From the NCBI RefSeq assembly GCF_014764505.1, contig NZ_JACXWX010000005.1:124001-188000 (forward strand): a stretch of 64,000 nt of DNA. Reading direction: 5' to 3'. The stretch's first letter is position 1; every line of letters begins with the position of its first letter. Under the pieces are notes generated by a model, which was given only the letters and a program-made list of their open reading frames with translations, ran no database searches and had not been told where the DNA came from. The stretch comes from Phormidium tenue FACHB-886. GTDB lineage: Bacteria; Cyanobacteriota; Cyanobacteriia; Elainellales; Elainellaceae. This document shows positions 35,431-44,815 of the stretch, one piece after another. The position numbers and the translations under genes were made by a program.

Positions 35431-36642
35431 TCAGACCAGCGTCATCTGGTAGCCTTGCTCGACTGCCACGCTGGGAAACATAGGCAGGCGGATTGTAAAC
35501 ACGCTGCCTTGTTTTGGCTCGGACTGAACTTGAATTACGCCTTGGTGTGCTTCAACGATTCGCTGCGATAAATACAGCCCCAGCCCGCTTCCTGATCGCT
35601 TGTGTTGCCCGTGGTGGAATCGTTCAAATAAGGTGACTTGATCTTCAGGAGAAATGCCAACGCCTGTGTCTTCAATCTCGATCGCCACAGAAGGGGAAGG
35701 GATGGATTGATCGAGGGACTTGTCTAGGATGTTGGTTAAGCGAATTTTGACGTAGCCTGTCTCGGTAAATTTGATGGCGTTGCCGATCAGGTTAGTCAAG
35801 ACTCGTCGGAGTTCTTGATAGTCTGCCATTACGGTAATAGGAAGGTCTTCTGAAGCAGCATCCGCCTCAGCACCGTTTGTCTTGGACTTGAGGCTATTGA
35901 GGTTTGGCTCAAGAATGAGATCAATTCCTCGTTCACTCGCTAGCGGCTTGAGCTCTTGAGTCACCTCATGAATCAGCTCCTGCAGATTACAGGAAGAGTA
36001 GGTTAAGACTTTGCGCCCTGCTTCGTGGCGATACACTTCCAGGAGCGTATTGACCATCCGCAATAAATTTTGGTTGCTCCCCACCATGCTGTTGATCACC
36101 GCTTGCAGATCTGATGAAATGTCACCAAAGGCATTTTGCAGAATGAGTTCCATCATCCGATCGAGCGCTACCAGCGGCGTGCGCAGATCGTGAGTCAGCC
36201 GAGATACAAAATCTTCGCGCTGCCGCAGCATTTGTGCCTGGGCATCAGTGCTGTGCTTCAGGCGCAGCAGCGCTCGCACCCGTGCCAGCAGCTCATCTAC
36301 ATCTAGTGGCTTCCGAATGAAGTCGTCCGCTCCAGCATCTAGCCCCTCAACGACGCTGGAACGCTGATGTGCTGTGATTAACAGGATTGGAATAAAGGGT
36401 AAGTTGGTGTTTTGGCGAATGCAGCGTGTGACCTCGTAGCCATCCATCTCTGGCATCATTACATCGAGCAAAATCAAATCTGGTGGAGCTGCTTCGATCT
36501 GCGCCAGCGCCGATTTGCCATCTTCTGCCAAACTAACCTCATATCCGCTATTTTTCAGAAGCGTCTGAATCAAAAATAGATTATCCGGAGCATCGTCAAC
36601 TGCCAGAATACGATCGGGTTTGGAGTCAGATTGGAGAGACAT
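35431..36642 (-). CDS. Response regulator-histidine kinase (REC-HisKA-HATPase)
   Basis: About 403 residues: an N-terminal receiver (ILAVDDAPDN, acceptor Asp in LILLDVMMPEMDG, Lys in IRKPLDVDE), then HisKA with the phosphorylated His in SRLTHDLRTPLVAL, and HATPase_c with NLIGNAIKFTE, DTGVG and GSGLGLYLS. No membrane or sensor domain, so it probably works inside a multistep relay with the receiver as input. The frame extends to a GTG at 36666; the ATG at 36642 is just as plausible. No partner response regulator lies beside it. Confidence 0.92.
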   Translation of the reverse strand: MSLQSDSKPDRILAVDDAPDNLFLIQTLLKNSGYEVSLAEDGKSALAQIEAAPPDLILLDVMMPEMDGYEVTRCIRQNTNLPFIPILLITAHQRSSVVEGLDAGADDFIRKPLDVDELLARVRALLRLKHSTDAQAQMLRQREDFVSRLTHDLRTPLVALDRMMELILQNAFGDISSDLQAVINSMVGSNQNLLRMVNTLLEVYRHEAGRKVLTYSSCNLQELIHEVTQELKPLASERGIDLILEPNLNSLKSKTNGAEADAASEDLPITVMADYQELRRVLTNLIGNAIKFTETGYVKIRLTNILDKSLDQSIPSPSVAIEIEDTGVGISPEDQVTLFERFHHGQHKRSGSGLGLYLSQRIVEAHQGVIQVQSEPKQGSVFTIRLPMFPSVAVEQGYQMTLV

Positions 36643-36865
36643 TGAGGAAGTATGAGGGGAAGGCACATGAGATGGCGATCGATTGATTTCAATCTAGTCT
36701 CAATCTAGTACAAAAATTCCTCAAAAGTGACAAGGTATTACTTTGTATTTCGAGAAATATTCTAAAGCTTTCGTTCAGATGATCCATCCAAAAAGAGAGC
36801 AAGCAACGTTAAGAAACTTCATTCTTGTGACTCTATATACTTTTTCGTGAATAGATAATTTAAAA

Positions 36866-36907
36866 ATGCAGCTTTACTGTGGGGTTAGCAATGCAGTAAA
36901 GCCGCAT
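36866..36907 (-). terminator. Intrinsic terminator after the GH31 gene
   Basis: A 14-bp stem with one G-U pair (36866-36879 with 36894-36907, 14-nt loop). Read on the minus strand it is followed by a T-tract (ATTTTTAAA). It lies after the end of the minus-strand alpha-glucosidase gene. Confidence 0.85.
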
Positions 36908-36981
36908 GAAATCCTAGGACTAGCCGCCTCAATGGATTTTCGTGGGGTTTTCAGGAGAATTTGTTGTGTTTGAGGCTTTCT

Positions 36982-39363
36982 TCACTCCAGCCGAGACTCC
37001 AGAGTAAACTGCTGCGGATCGCCCATCAGCTCTATAGCTACCTGACGGGAGGGCGGCCGCCAGCTTCCTTGCCGATCGATGACTTCCACCACAATTTGGC
37101 TGCCTTGCTGGCGGGTCTGGTAGGTCGTGGTTGCCCAAGCGCCGGATTGATACTCAAAACTCTGCCCATCATCTTCATAAAGCGTCCATTGCCCATCACC
37201 AGGCGCAACTTTCAGCGTTAGCCTGTCGATCGGACGCTCATCGGCATACTGCATCACGGGCTGCATAGGAATAATTGTGCCTGCCTTGACATAGAGCGGC
37301 ATTCGCTCTAGCGGAGCCTCTGCCAGGATATAAGTACCGCCTTCGTAGCGCGTTTGGCTCCACCAGTCGTACCACACGCCCTCCGGTAGGTAGACTGCCC
37401 GACTCTCTACCCCCGGACGACAGATCGGCGCTGCCATAAGCCCCTCGCCCAGCAAGACCTGATCTGCCAGCGCATAGGTGCGGGAATCTTGGGGATAGTG
37501 ATAGACCAGCGGACGTAGAATGGGTGCGCCCGTGGTGCTCGCCTGCCAAAACAAAGAGTATAGGTAGGGTAATAAGCGGTAGCGGAGTTGGATATAGTCG
37601 CGGCAGATTTGCTCTGTTCGTTCGCCAAATGTCCAGGGTTCATGACGTGCCGTTGAGAAGGCAGAATGTGCCCGCATTAATGGGTAGAGCAGCCCCACCT
37701 GCATCCAGCGGGCAAACAGTTCCGCTGTGGCATTTCCGGCAAAGCCCCCGATATCACAGCCCACAAAGGGAACGCCCGACAAACCCATGTTGCAGAGCAT
37801 AGGTAACGACATTTCCAGATGATCCCACAGCGATTGGTTATCGCCCATCCACACTGACGACCAGCGCTGCACGCCCGCAAAGCCCGATCGCGTTAGCACA
37901 AACGATCGCTGCGTGGGTCGCTGTTGCGCCAGTGCTTCATAAGCTGCCTGTGCCATGTGCAGCCCATACAAATTGTGGGCTTCGGCGTGGGTTGCCCGTT
38001 CTTCGAGGGGTCCCTGCGGCGCATCCAGCGGAAACCAAATCTTTTTGCCCTCATCCCCAAACGGGCGATCGTTCATGGCGGGTTCATTCATGTCATTCCA
38101 GATGCCAGCGACGCCTACATCGGTCAACGCTTTGTGGTTGTCTGCCCACCACTGCCGCACCTGCGGACGCAAAAAATCGGGAAAGACGGCTTTGTCAGGC
38201 CAAACGTAGCCGTGAAACAGGTTACCTTCTACCTTGCGAACAAAGTAATCTTGCTCCAAGCCTTCCTCAAACACCGCATAGTCTGCCTCTGGCTCATATT
38301 TCACCCCCGGATCGACGATCGTCACTACTCTGAAGCCTGCCTCTGCCAGGTCGTGCATCAGCGTTTTGGGATCTGGAAAGCGCTGGCGGCTCCAGGTGAA
38401 GACGCGGTAGCCCTGCATATAGTCAATATCCAGGTGAATCACATCGCAGGGGATCGATCGCTGGCGAAACTGCTGTGCTAGCTCTCGCACTATCGTTTCC
38501 GATTCATAGCTCCAGCGGCATTGATGGTAGCCGAGTGCCCATTTGGGCGGCAGCGGCATTCGTCCGGTTAGCTCGGTGTAGGTCGATAAAATTTCGGCGG
38601 GTGTGGTGCCGTAGATCAAGTAGTAGTCTAGCTCGCTGCTGCGGCTTTGCATCTGCCAAACGCCCGGATGCTGTGCCCCCAAATCAAACTGGCTCCAGAA
38701 GGTGGAATTTAGGAAAATGCCGTAGCAGAGCTGAGGGCGCAGCGCAATGAAGAACGGGATCGCTTGATACATCTCATCGGTTTGAGAGTTGTAGTCTAGC
38801 GAATCGACCGCCCAGTTGGTTTTGCGCTCGGCTAGCTTATCTAGAAGTCCGGTGCGCTCGCCGAAGCCATAAAAATGTTCGTCTGTGCTGATTTGCTTCC
38901 AGGCGGCTACGCCACTCGCAGACCACCCCATGCCGCCAATTATTCCGCCTTCTGGTTCGGCATCTTCGGCAAACGCCTGCCCTGCTGCATCAAAGCAAAC
39001 CATCCGGCAGGACTGCCGATCGATCTGCACTCGCAGTTGTTCGGTGCTGAGCGTGATCACCTCTTCGGTTTCTGCTACGGTGACGGGTATGGTTTGCCAG
39101 TCTTCGTCTGCCTTGGCGACCGACCAAGAGCGACGGGGTAGAAATTCACCTGTGGGAGCCAGCCGCACCCGCAGCAGGTTTGGCGCTAGGGCTGTGATTT
39201 TTAGCCGTGCGTAGCTTTGTGAGTGATCTGACTGGGACTGGGGAGGGATGTTGCTGGTGCAGGTGAGGTTAATGCTGCGATCGTCTTGTTCAAAGGATTG
39301 GATCGCATCTGGCGTTGACCAGGCTTGCGCCGTGGTAGGGAGTTGTCCGAAATATTGGGGCAT
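36982..39363 (-). CDS. GH31 family alpha-glucosidase
   Basis: Retaining glycoside hydrolase of 793 residues, likely cleaving alpha-1,4 or related glucosidic bonds of maltodextrins or glycogen products. It has the GH31 N-terminal beta-sandwich (YGFGERTG), the TIM barrel with HLDIDYM, the nucleophile Asp424 in GIWNDMNEPA, the acid/base Asp in FVGCDIGGF, and the C-terminal beta domain. There is no signal peptide, so it is probably intracellular. The frame is open to 39414, but that would overlap the upstream SDR gene by 37 bp; the ATG at 39363 leaves a 14-bp gap and starts MPQYFGQLP. The two genes form an operon. Confidence 0.95.
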   Translation of the reverse strand: MPQYFGQLPTTAQAWSTPDAIQSFEQDDRSINLTCTSNIPPQSQSDHSQSYARLKITALAPNLLRVRLAPTGEFLPRRSWSVAKADEDWQTIPVTVAETEEVITLSTEQLRVQIDRQSCRMVCFDAAGQAFAEDAEPEGGIIGGMGWSASGVAAWKQISTDEHFYGFGERTGLLDKLAERKTNWAVDSLDYNSQTDEMYQAIPFFIALRPQLCYGIFLNSTFWSQFDLGAQHPGVWQMQSRSSELDYYLIYGTTPAEILSTYTELTGRMPLPPKWALGYHQCRWSYESETIVRELAQQFRQRSIPCDVIHLDIDYMQGYRVFTWSRQRFPDPKTLMHDLAEAGFRVVTIVDPGVKYEPEADYAVFEEGLEQDYFVRKVEGNLFHGYVWPDKAVFPDFLRPQVRQWWADNHKALTDVGVAGIWNDMNEPAMNDRPFGDEGKKIWFPLDAPQGPLEERATHAEAHNLYGLHMAQAAYEALAQQRPTQRSFVLTRSGFAGVQRWSSVWMGDNQSLWDHLEMSLPMLCNMGLSGVPFVGCDIGGFAGNATAELFARWMQVGLLYPLMRAHSAFSTARHEPWTFGERTEQICRDYIQLRYRLLPYLYSLFWQASTTGAPILRPLVYHYPQDSRTYALADQVLLGEGLMAAPICRPGVESRAVYLPEGVWYDWWSQTRYEGGTYILAEAPLERMPLYVKAGTIIPMQPVMQYADERPIDRLTLKVAPGDGQWTLYEDDGQSFEYQSGAWATTTYQTRQQGSQIVVEVIDRQGSWRPPSRQVAIELMGDPQQFTLESRLE

Positions 39364-39377
39364 ATCGTTTGGTGGGG

Positions 39378-40157
39378 TCAACCTTGTAATAGTGATTCGG
39401 CTCCGTCGATCCAAACTTCTGTGCCTGTGATGTGGCTGGAGGCATCTGAAGTAAGGAACAGCACTAGCTGAGCGACTTGTTCGGCTCTGCCCGATCTGCC
39501 ATCGGTGAGGGGAATTCTGCCTTCTGGAAATTCGACGGGTTCTTTGACTTGGTCAAGGTTGCGCTGCTGCGTACTGTCGTCAATGTTGGTGTCGATTGCG
39601 CCGGGACAGATGACGTTAACTCGAATTCGGTGCTCTGCTAGCTCCAGCGCTACCATTTTGGCAAAGGCGACTTGGGCTGCCTTGGTGCTGGCATAAGCAG
39701 TCGCGCCTGTGTTGCTGAAGATGCGGGTGCCGTTGACTGAGGAGTTGATGACTACTGCGCCGCCTTGGCGCTTTAGATAGGGGACTGCATATTTTACGGT
39801 GAGAAAGGTGCCGCGCAGGTTTGTTTCAATGGTTTTGTCCCACTCTTCAGGTTTGAGTTCTTCGATCGGTGCCCAAACGCCGTTGATGCCTGCATTGGCG
39901 AAGACGATATCGATGCGTCCTAGCTGATCGCCTATTGTTTGAAAAGCCTTCTGCATTGCGTCTGGCTGTGAGATATCAGCGATCGTTGGGATGGCTTTGC
40001 CGCCCTGCTGCTGGATCTCTGCGATCGTTTGCTGGTTTTCCTCGGGGTTGCGATCGATTGCGGCAATTGTTGCACCTTGCTGAGCGAGTAGTAAAGCGGT
40101 TGCTTTGCCAATGCCTGAGCCTACTCCGGTGATTACTGCAACTTTGTCAGTTAGCAT
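39378..40157 (-). CDS. Short-chain dehydrogenase/reductase
   Basis: A classical NAD(P)-dependent SDR of 259 residues. Motifs: the nucleotide-binding GVGSGIGKA near the N-terminus, the structural NAG, catalytic Ser in VVINSSVNG, and YASTK with Tyr and Lys. An Asp at the end of strand 2 (AAIDRN) suggests NAD(H) preference. The substrate cannot be told. It is directly upstream of the alpha-glucosidase gene on the same strand, so sugar metabolism is a possible context. Confidence 0.92.
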   Translation of the reverse strand: MLTDKVAVITGVGSGIGKATALLLAQQGATIAAIDRNPEENQQTIAEIQQQGGKAIPTIADISQPDAMQKAFQTIGDQLGRIDIVFANAGINGVWAPIEELKPEEWDKTIETNLRGTFLTVKYAVPYLKRQGGAVVINSSVNGTRIFSNTGATAYASTKAAQVAFAKMVALELAEHRIRVNVICPGAIDTNIDDSTQQRNLDQVKEPVEFPEGRIPLTDGRSGRAEQVAQLVLFLTSDASSHITGTEVWIDGAESLLQG

Positions 40158-40604
40158 TGTCTTTAGGGGGGTGGATTAGTTGCGGTTTAGTGTGTGTATT
40201 TCAGATTAAAATTAGGTGATTTTGTTTAATCGTCTTGGTTTTGATTTTAATAGTATTAAGCTGTTAAACGATTAAGATTTTAATGTAAATGTTGTATCTG
40301 TATTGTTGTTTATCATATATTTTAGACATTATTAAAGTTTAGGCATCGTGTAAGTGCTATGCAATTGCATCTTAGCCAGAAGACCTTTCCCTACACCCCT
40401 ATCAGAGAACGCAGACTTCTCCCGACTCTAGATCAGGTTGATGATGGGTGGCTAGGGGGTGGGGCTGGATTTGAAGTGCTTTGGTTTGTTTAGAGCGATA
40501 GTTTGGCGTTTCTAGCAGTTCCCTTAAAACTGTTGTGCAAGATTAAGGATCTTTCCTCCGTCTGCAGTTGGATTCTTTTAGATGGTGTTAGTGCTGTTGG
40601 GGAT
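40158..40604. other. Intergenic region upstream of the SDR-GH31 operon
   Basis: About 450 bp. The first part (40190-40350) is very AT-rich and likely carries the promoter for the SDR gene. I see no gene, tRNA or strong hairpin. Confidence 0.45.
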
Positions 40605-43600
40605 TTATTTGTGCTCGGTTATTTCTAGGATTGCTTGGACTAGACGATTGAGATCTACAGGCTTGGCAAGGTGGAGCTGAAATCCGGCGGCTAGCGTTTG
40701 CTGTTGGGTGACTTCTCCTGCGTAGGCAGTCAGGGCGATCGCGGGGATCTGTCCGCCTTGTTCGGGTGGTAAGGCTCTAATTTCTTGAATCAGCATATAG
40801 CCGTCGATGTCTGGCATACTGATATCGCAAATCAGTACGTCTGGCTGCGATTGTTGGAGGACTTGTAGCACTTCTGATGCCGAAGAAACGATCGTTGCTT
40901 TAGCGCCCTCGTGCTGCTGGAACACGAACTGCAACAGATTTCGCATGTCTGCATCGTCATCTACTGCCAAAATATGAATATTGCTGAGTGCAGATGGGCT
41001 GTGCAGCAGTTGGGAGGTGGGCTGTGCGGTTTCGTCGGGCTGCTGAATTTTTGTGCGGGTTGCGTCCAGCAGATCTTCAACGAGCTGCACTTGAAGTTTG
41101 GCGTTTCGCTCGATAATCTCTAGCGCCTGCCGCATTGTTTCTTCGTCGTATTGGTTGCTTTGCAGCAGTTTTGCCCAGCCCAGTACAGGCATGAGGGGCG
41201 ATCGCATTTCGTGGGACAGGGTTGCTAGAAACTCGTCTTTTGTGCGGTTTTCTAGTTCTGCCTGCTGTCGCGAAGATTGTTCTAACTGGAGTCGATCGCT
41301 TTGTTCTACCTCTAGCTGCTTCTGAATTTCAATATCAGTGCAAGTTCCAAACCATCTGATAATTTCTCCCTGGTCGCCTTCAAGCGCAACTCCCCGCGAG
41401 AGATGCCACCGATAGGTGCCATCTGCCCGTCTCAAGCGGTAGTCTGTTTCGTAAGTGGTCAGCCCTTGTTGAATTGCTGCTGCCCACTGCCTCTCTAGTC
41501 GTTCAAGATCGTCTGGGTGCACTGTCACATGCCAGCCCTTACCCAAAAGCTGTTCGGCTGACAGCCCTGTGTAATCACAATATCTTTGGTTGACATATTC
41601 ATTTTCGCTGAGCGAGTTCGTAACCCAAACGAGCTGTGGAATTGCCTCCGCTAGGTAACGATAGCGTTCTTCGCTTTGGTATAGATCTTCTATAAATTGT
41701 TTGCGCTCTGTGATATCGGTGGTGCTGCCGACAACTTTTACAGGTTTTCCTGCAGCGTCTTTTACAATAATGCCATAGTCTCTTACCCAGCGGTAATGAC
41801 CGTCTTTGTGGCGAACACGATACTCATATTGGTGATAGTCTGTCAGGTCTGTCAGGTTCATCTCAGAGTGCGACTGGCGATCGTCTGGGTGGATGAGGTC
41901 ACTCCACCACTCCAGCGTTGGTTCTGTTTCTGCCAGAGTGTATCCCAGTATTTGAGTTAAGCCTTGCGTCCGCTCTACTCGCATGCTTTGCAGATCGACT
42001 TCGTAGATTAAAGAATTGACGGCGAGTGCTGCCAGCTCAAATCGTTCGTTTAATTGTTTCAGCTCTAATTCTGCTTGTTTGCGATCGGTGATATCTGTAA
42101 CCATTCCATCCCAAACGACGCTACCGTCAGATTGAGGCTCTGGTTTAGATTTGACCTGGAGCCATTTCAGCCGTCCGGATGGCAACAGCACTCGGAACTG
42201 AACGTCTAAGTCGCACAAGTCCCGGTTGGCGGCAGCAATGGCTGCGCTGACTTGTTCTCGATCTCCTGCATGGGTCATCTCCCAAATTAAGGAGGGATGC
42301 AAATCTTCTGGGGCACATTCGTAAATTTCGCGGCTTTTGGGGCTAACGTAGGTAAATGTATCTGAGCCATCAGCCGCCATCACATACTGATAGATCATTC
42401 CTGGCACGTTGGCAACGAGGCGCTGAAATCTTGCTTGGCTCTGGCGTAGCGCTTCTATTGCCTGTTTGCGATCGGTGATGTCGTTCCAGCAGGTGATTGC
42501 TCCCATGATTCTGCCAGTTACATCGCGAATTGGCGTTGCCTGCAGCAGGGCGGTAATGCGAGAGCCATCCGATCGCTGAACTAGCCACTCCTCGTTCGCC
42601 ACGGTTTCACCACTATGGGTTGCCCGATATAGGGGTGTTTGCTCTAGTGAGGGACGGTTTCCGTCTGGCAGCAGCAGCCCATAGGCGCGGCTGTGATATT
42701 CCATGGGAATCCCTACTAAAGCGTCGCTCGCTCGTCCGATTAGCACTTCGGAATACTTGCTGTTCGCCAAAATTGGAAACTCAGGGGGTCTGCCGACGAT
42801 CGTGATCCCTTCAGGCACATTTTCTAATAGCAGATGCAGAGTGCGCTCAGCCTCTTCTGCTTCGTAGGCGCGGCGCTGCGCTTCTTGTTTGGCTGTTTTG
42901 AGAGCAGCTTCGGTCTGCTTACGGTTGGTAATGTCGTAAAGGACTGAAACTGCAGAAACGATTTGCCCTTGAGCATCACGAATTGGGGAGGCGCTGGCTA
43001 AAACAGTCCGGCGCTCGCCATCTGCACAAAGGATAGAGAGTTCTTCATCAACCACCACTTCCCCTGCCTGTAGCGATCGCACCAAGGGCGCTTCTGCAGC
43101 AGGATAAGACCGCCCATCTGGGTAGAAGGCAAGCTGCTGCATCAGGTAGCCTTCCACAGAATCAGCGCTAGAAACTGAACCCTGTACAAACTGTTGCACC
43201 TGTTGGTTCATGAATAGCAGCCGTCCAGAGGGAGATGCTGCCACAACTGCGGCGGGCATCTGCTGCAGCATCGTCTCTAGCTGGCGCTGCTTAGACTCCA
43301 GTTCTTCAATCAGCCGTTGTCGTGCCTCTTCTGATTCCATCTGCGCTTTAAAGCTGAGTTCAGTTCGCCGCTTAGCAATTCTGAGTTCTGCGCTGAGGGA
43401 GCTAATCAGCAGGGCTACCAATGTAAAAACGCTTAGAAGGAGCAGGCTACCGGGGCGCAGCGCTAGAGAGTTGATAGGCGTAATGAAGAAATAACTAATC
43501 GATAATGCTGCTAAAGCCGTTGCCGCTAAACCTGCCCCAATTCCGCCCCGCCAAGCGCTAATCGCAACTGCCGCAAAAAACAAAGCCATATTGACTGGTT

Positions 43601-43700
43601 CTAGATAAGCACGGATTAACAGCGTCAGTGCAGTAGCGATCGCCACTGTTAAAATTGCCAGACCATAATTTAGCAGTTGATTTTGCGAAGTTTGAAACAT
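40605..43700 (-). CDS. Five-PAS hybrid histidine kinase lacking the ATPase domain
   Basis: A 1031-residue protein: an N-terminal block of about four transmembrane segments (DUF4118-like, 1-100), a coiled coil, five PAS/PAC units (about 135 to 770), a HisKA helix pair with the conserved His830 in LSHEMRSPL, then a linker of about 27 residues and a receiver (ILAVDDDADM, acceptor Asp959 in LICDISMPDIDG). The HATPase_c domain that should follow HisKA is absent: no N-box or G-box is found. The kinase at 6237 has about 190 residues there. It cannot phosphorylate itself, so it must be trans-phosphorylated or act as a dimer partner or phosphatase. Confidence 0.9.
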   Translation of the reverse strand: MFQTSQNQLLNYGLAILTVAIATALTLLIRAYLEPVNMALFFAAVAISAWRGGIGAGLAATALAALSISYFFITPINSLALRPGSLLLLSVFTLVALLISSLSAELRIAKRRTELSFKAQMESEEARQRLIEELESKQRQLETMLQQMPAAVVAASPSGRLLFMNQQVQQFVQGSVSSADSVEGYLMQQLAFYPDGRSYPAAEAPLVRSLQAGEVVVDEELSILCADGERRTVLASASPIRDAQGQIVSAVSVLYDITNRKQTEAALKTAKQEAQRRAYEAEEAERTLHLLLENVPEGITIVGRPPEFPILANSKYSEVLIGRASDALVGIPMEYHSRAYGLLLPDGNRPSLEQTPLYRATHSGETVANEEWLVQRSDGSRITALLQATPIRDVTGRIMGAITCWNDITDRKQAIEALRQSQARFQRLVANVPGMIYQYVMAADGSDTFTYVSPKSREIYECAPEDLHPSLIWEMTHAGDREQVSAAIAAANRDLCDLDVQFRVLLPSGRLKWLQVKSKPEPQSDGSVVWDGMVTDITDRKQAELELKQLNERFELAALAVNSLIYEVDLQSMRVERTQGLTQILGYTLAETEPTLEWWSDLIHPDDRQSHSEMNLTDLTDYHQYEYRVRHKDGHYRWVRDYGIIVKDAAGKPVKVVGSTTDITERKQFIEDLYQSEERYRYLAEAIPQLVWVTNSLSENEYVNQRYCDYTGLSAEQLLGKGWHVTVHPDDLERLERQWAAAIQQGLTTYETDYRLRRADGTYRWHLSRGVALEGDQGEIIRWFGTCTDIEIQKQLEVEQSDRLQLEQSSRQQAELENRTKDEFLATLSHEMRSPLMPVLGWAKLLQSNQYDEETMRQALEIIERNAKLQVQLVEDLLDATRTKIQQPDETAQPTSQLLHSPSALSNIHILAVDDDADMRNLLQFVFQQHEGAKATIVSSASEVLQVLQQSQPDVLICDISMPDIDGYMLIQEIRALPPEQGGQIPAIALTAYAGEVTQQQTLAAGFQLHLAKPVDLNRLVQAILEITEHK

Positions 43701-44098
43701 AGCAGACTTAAAACTAAGCGGCGAAAGACAGGAGGGAGACGAAGCTCCGGGGAATCACAAAAGCGATTATTTCTATAATGGATAAGTTTTTAAGTTGCCA
43801 AATACTGCCCAAATACTACTGAGAGCAGGAGTGGCAGCATGCTCTTTTTGGATCTTACATTTAGTTAAGTTATCTTACTGGATCTCATTCTAAAGTCGTA
43901 GCTCGTACAAGCTATCCCAATTTCTTCAATCTGCTAGCCCTAAAATTTAGGCAAACTGATGTAGCTATTTATTCAAATATGGATTAGATAAACGTTTAGC
44001 TGATTTTATCATCCACCTGAGGATAGACTGAAGACAGATCGTTTTAATGGGTATAAAAACTGGATTCTCAGTTAACCGTGAAAGTGCAAAAAAGCACA
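43701..44098. other. AT-rich intergenic stretch upstream of the multi-PAS gene
   Basis: About 400 bp without a gene; probably promoter DNA for the multi-PAS gene. A Lys-rich short frame at 44078-44272 overlaps a terminator and is not credible. Confidence 0.45.
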
Positions 44099-44130
44099 AC
44101 AAAGGCGCAGTATTCTCACTGCGCCTTTGT
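44099..44130. terminator. Intrinsic terminator (13-bp stem)
   Basis: A perfect 13-bp stem (44099-44111 with 44118-44130, 6-nt loop). On the minus strand it is followed by a T-rich run (CTTTTTTGC). It lies after the end of the DUF2231 gene. Confidence 0.85.
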
Positions 44131-44171
44131 CTTTCTAAGTCGAGAAGAACTTGCGTCAGAAACGCTGAATG

Positions 44172-44693
44172 CTACGGTCGGGTTTTGGGTCCATAGCCAA
44201 TTACTGCCACTTTATGGCGGTAGATTAGCTCTGCACCATACCAGCCTGTCACTGCTAGCAAAGTTGCAATGACAAGTGACAAAATCAACCCTATGGGTAA
44301 GATCGGCGCTGCTCGATCGCCCCAGCGCAGTGCAATACTAACCACTGAGAGACTCAATGCAGCCACATTTCCCACCATGTGGATCCAGCCAGCATTGTGC
44401 TGCCGGACTCGATCGATTCTCAAAAAGTCCATCATTCCGCTCAGGGCAGCAATAATACCCGTCAGAATGCCTGCGGCGAGCAACCAAAACGATGCTCTTG
44501 CCCAAAATAAATCACTTGTCAGCCAATAACCCAAGTCAGTTGCTAAAACGGCTGACAAGAAACCGATTGGAAAGGTTACCAACAGAGGATGTAAGGGATG
44601 TTCTGCGATCGCGACTGTGCTAGGAACACCGCTATCACGATACTCCTGCTCATCACTCTCAATGAAGGGAGGAATACTGGGGGTACGAGCCAT
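44172..44693 (-). CDS. DUF2231 membrane protein
   Basis: A 173-residue protein with four transmembrane segments. The motif HPLHPLLVTFPIG after the N-terminal tail and TGWYGAELIYRH near the end are typical of DUF2231, whose conserved histidines suggest haem or metal binding in the membrane, though function is unproven. It may be co-oriented with, but is well separated from, the hemerythrin-like gene upstream. Confidence 0.88.
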   Translation of the reverse strand: MARTPSIPPFIESDEQEYRDSGVPSTVAIAEHPLHPLLVTFPIGFLSAVLATDLGYWLTSDLFWARASFWLLAAGILTGIIAALSGMMDFLRIDRVRQHNAGWIHMVGNVAALSLSVVSIALRWGDRAAPILPIGLILSLVIATLLAVTGWYGAELIYRHKVAVIGYGPKTRP

Positions 44694-44815
44694 GATTATC
44701 TCCGTGAATTTGACTGGGAATTATGCCTGTAACAAGGAATCCTCCTGCTCTGTATTTGAGCAGGAGGCAAGAGTAGGTTATCTACAACGAGTCAAGCATT
44801 CGAAACACTGCTGAT

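Noticed and set aside
37924-38481. 185-codon frame opposite the GH31 gene
   Set aside because: Shadow of a conserved gene; no ribosome site and no family.
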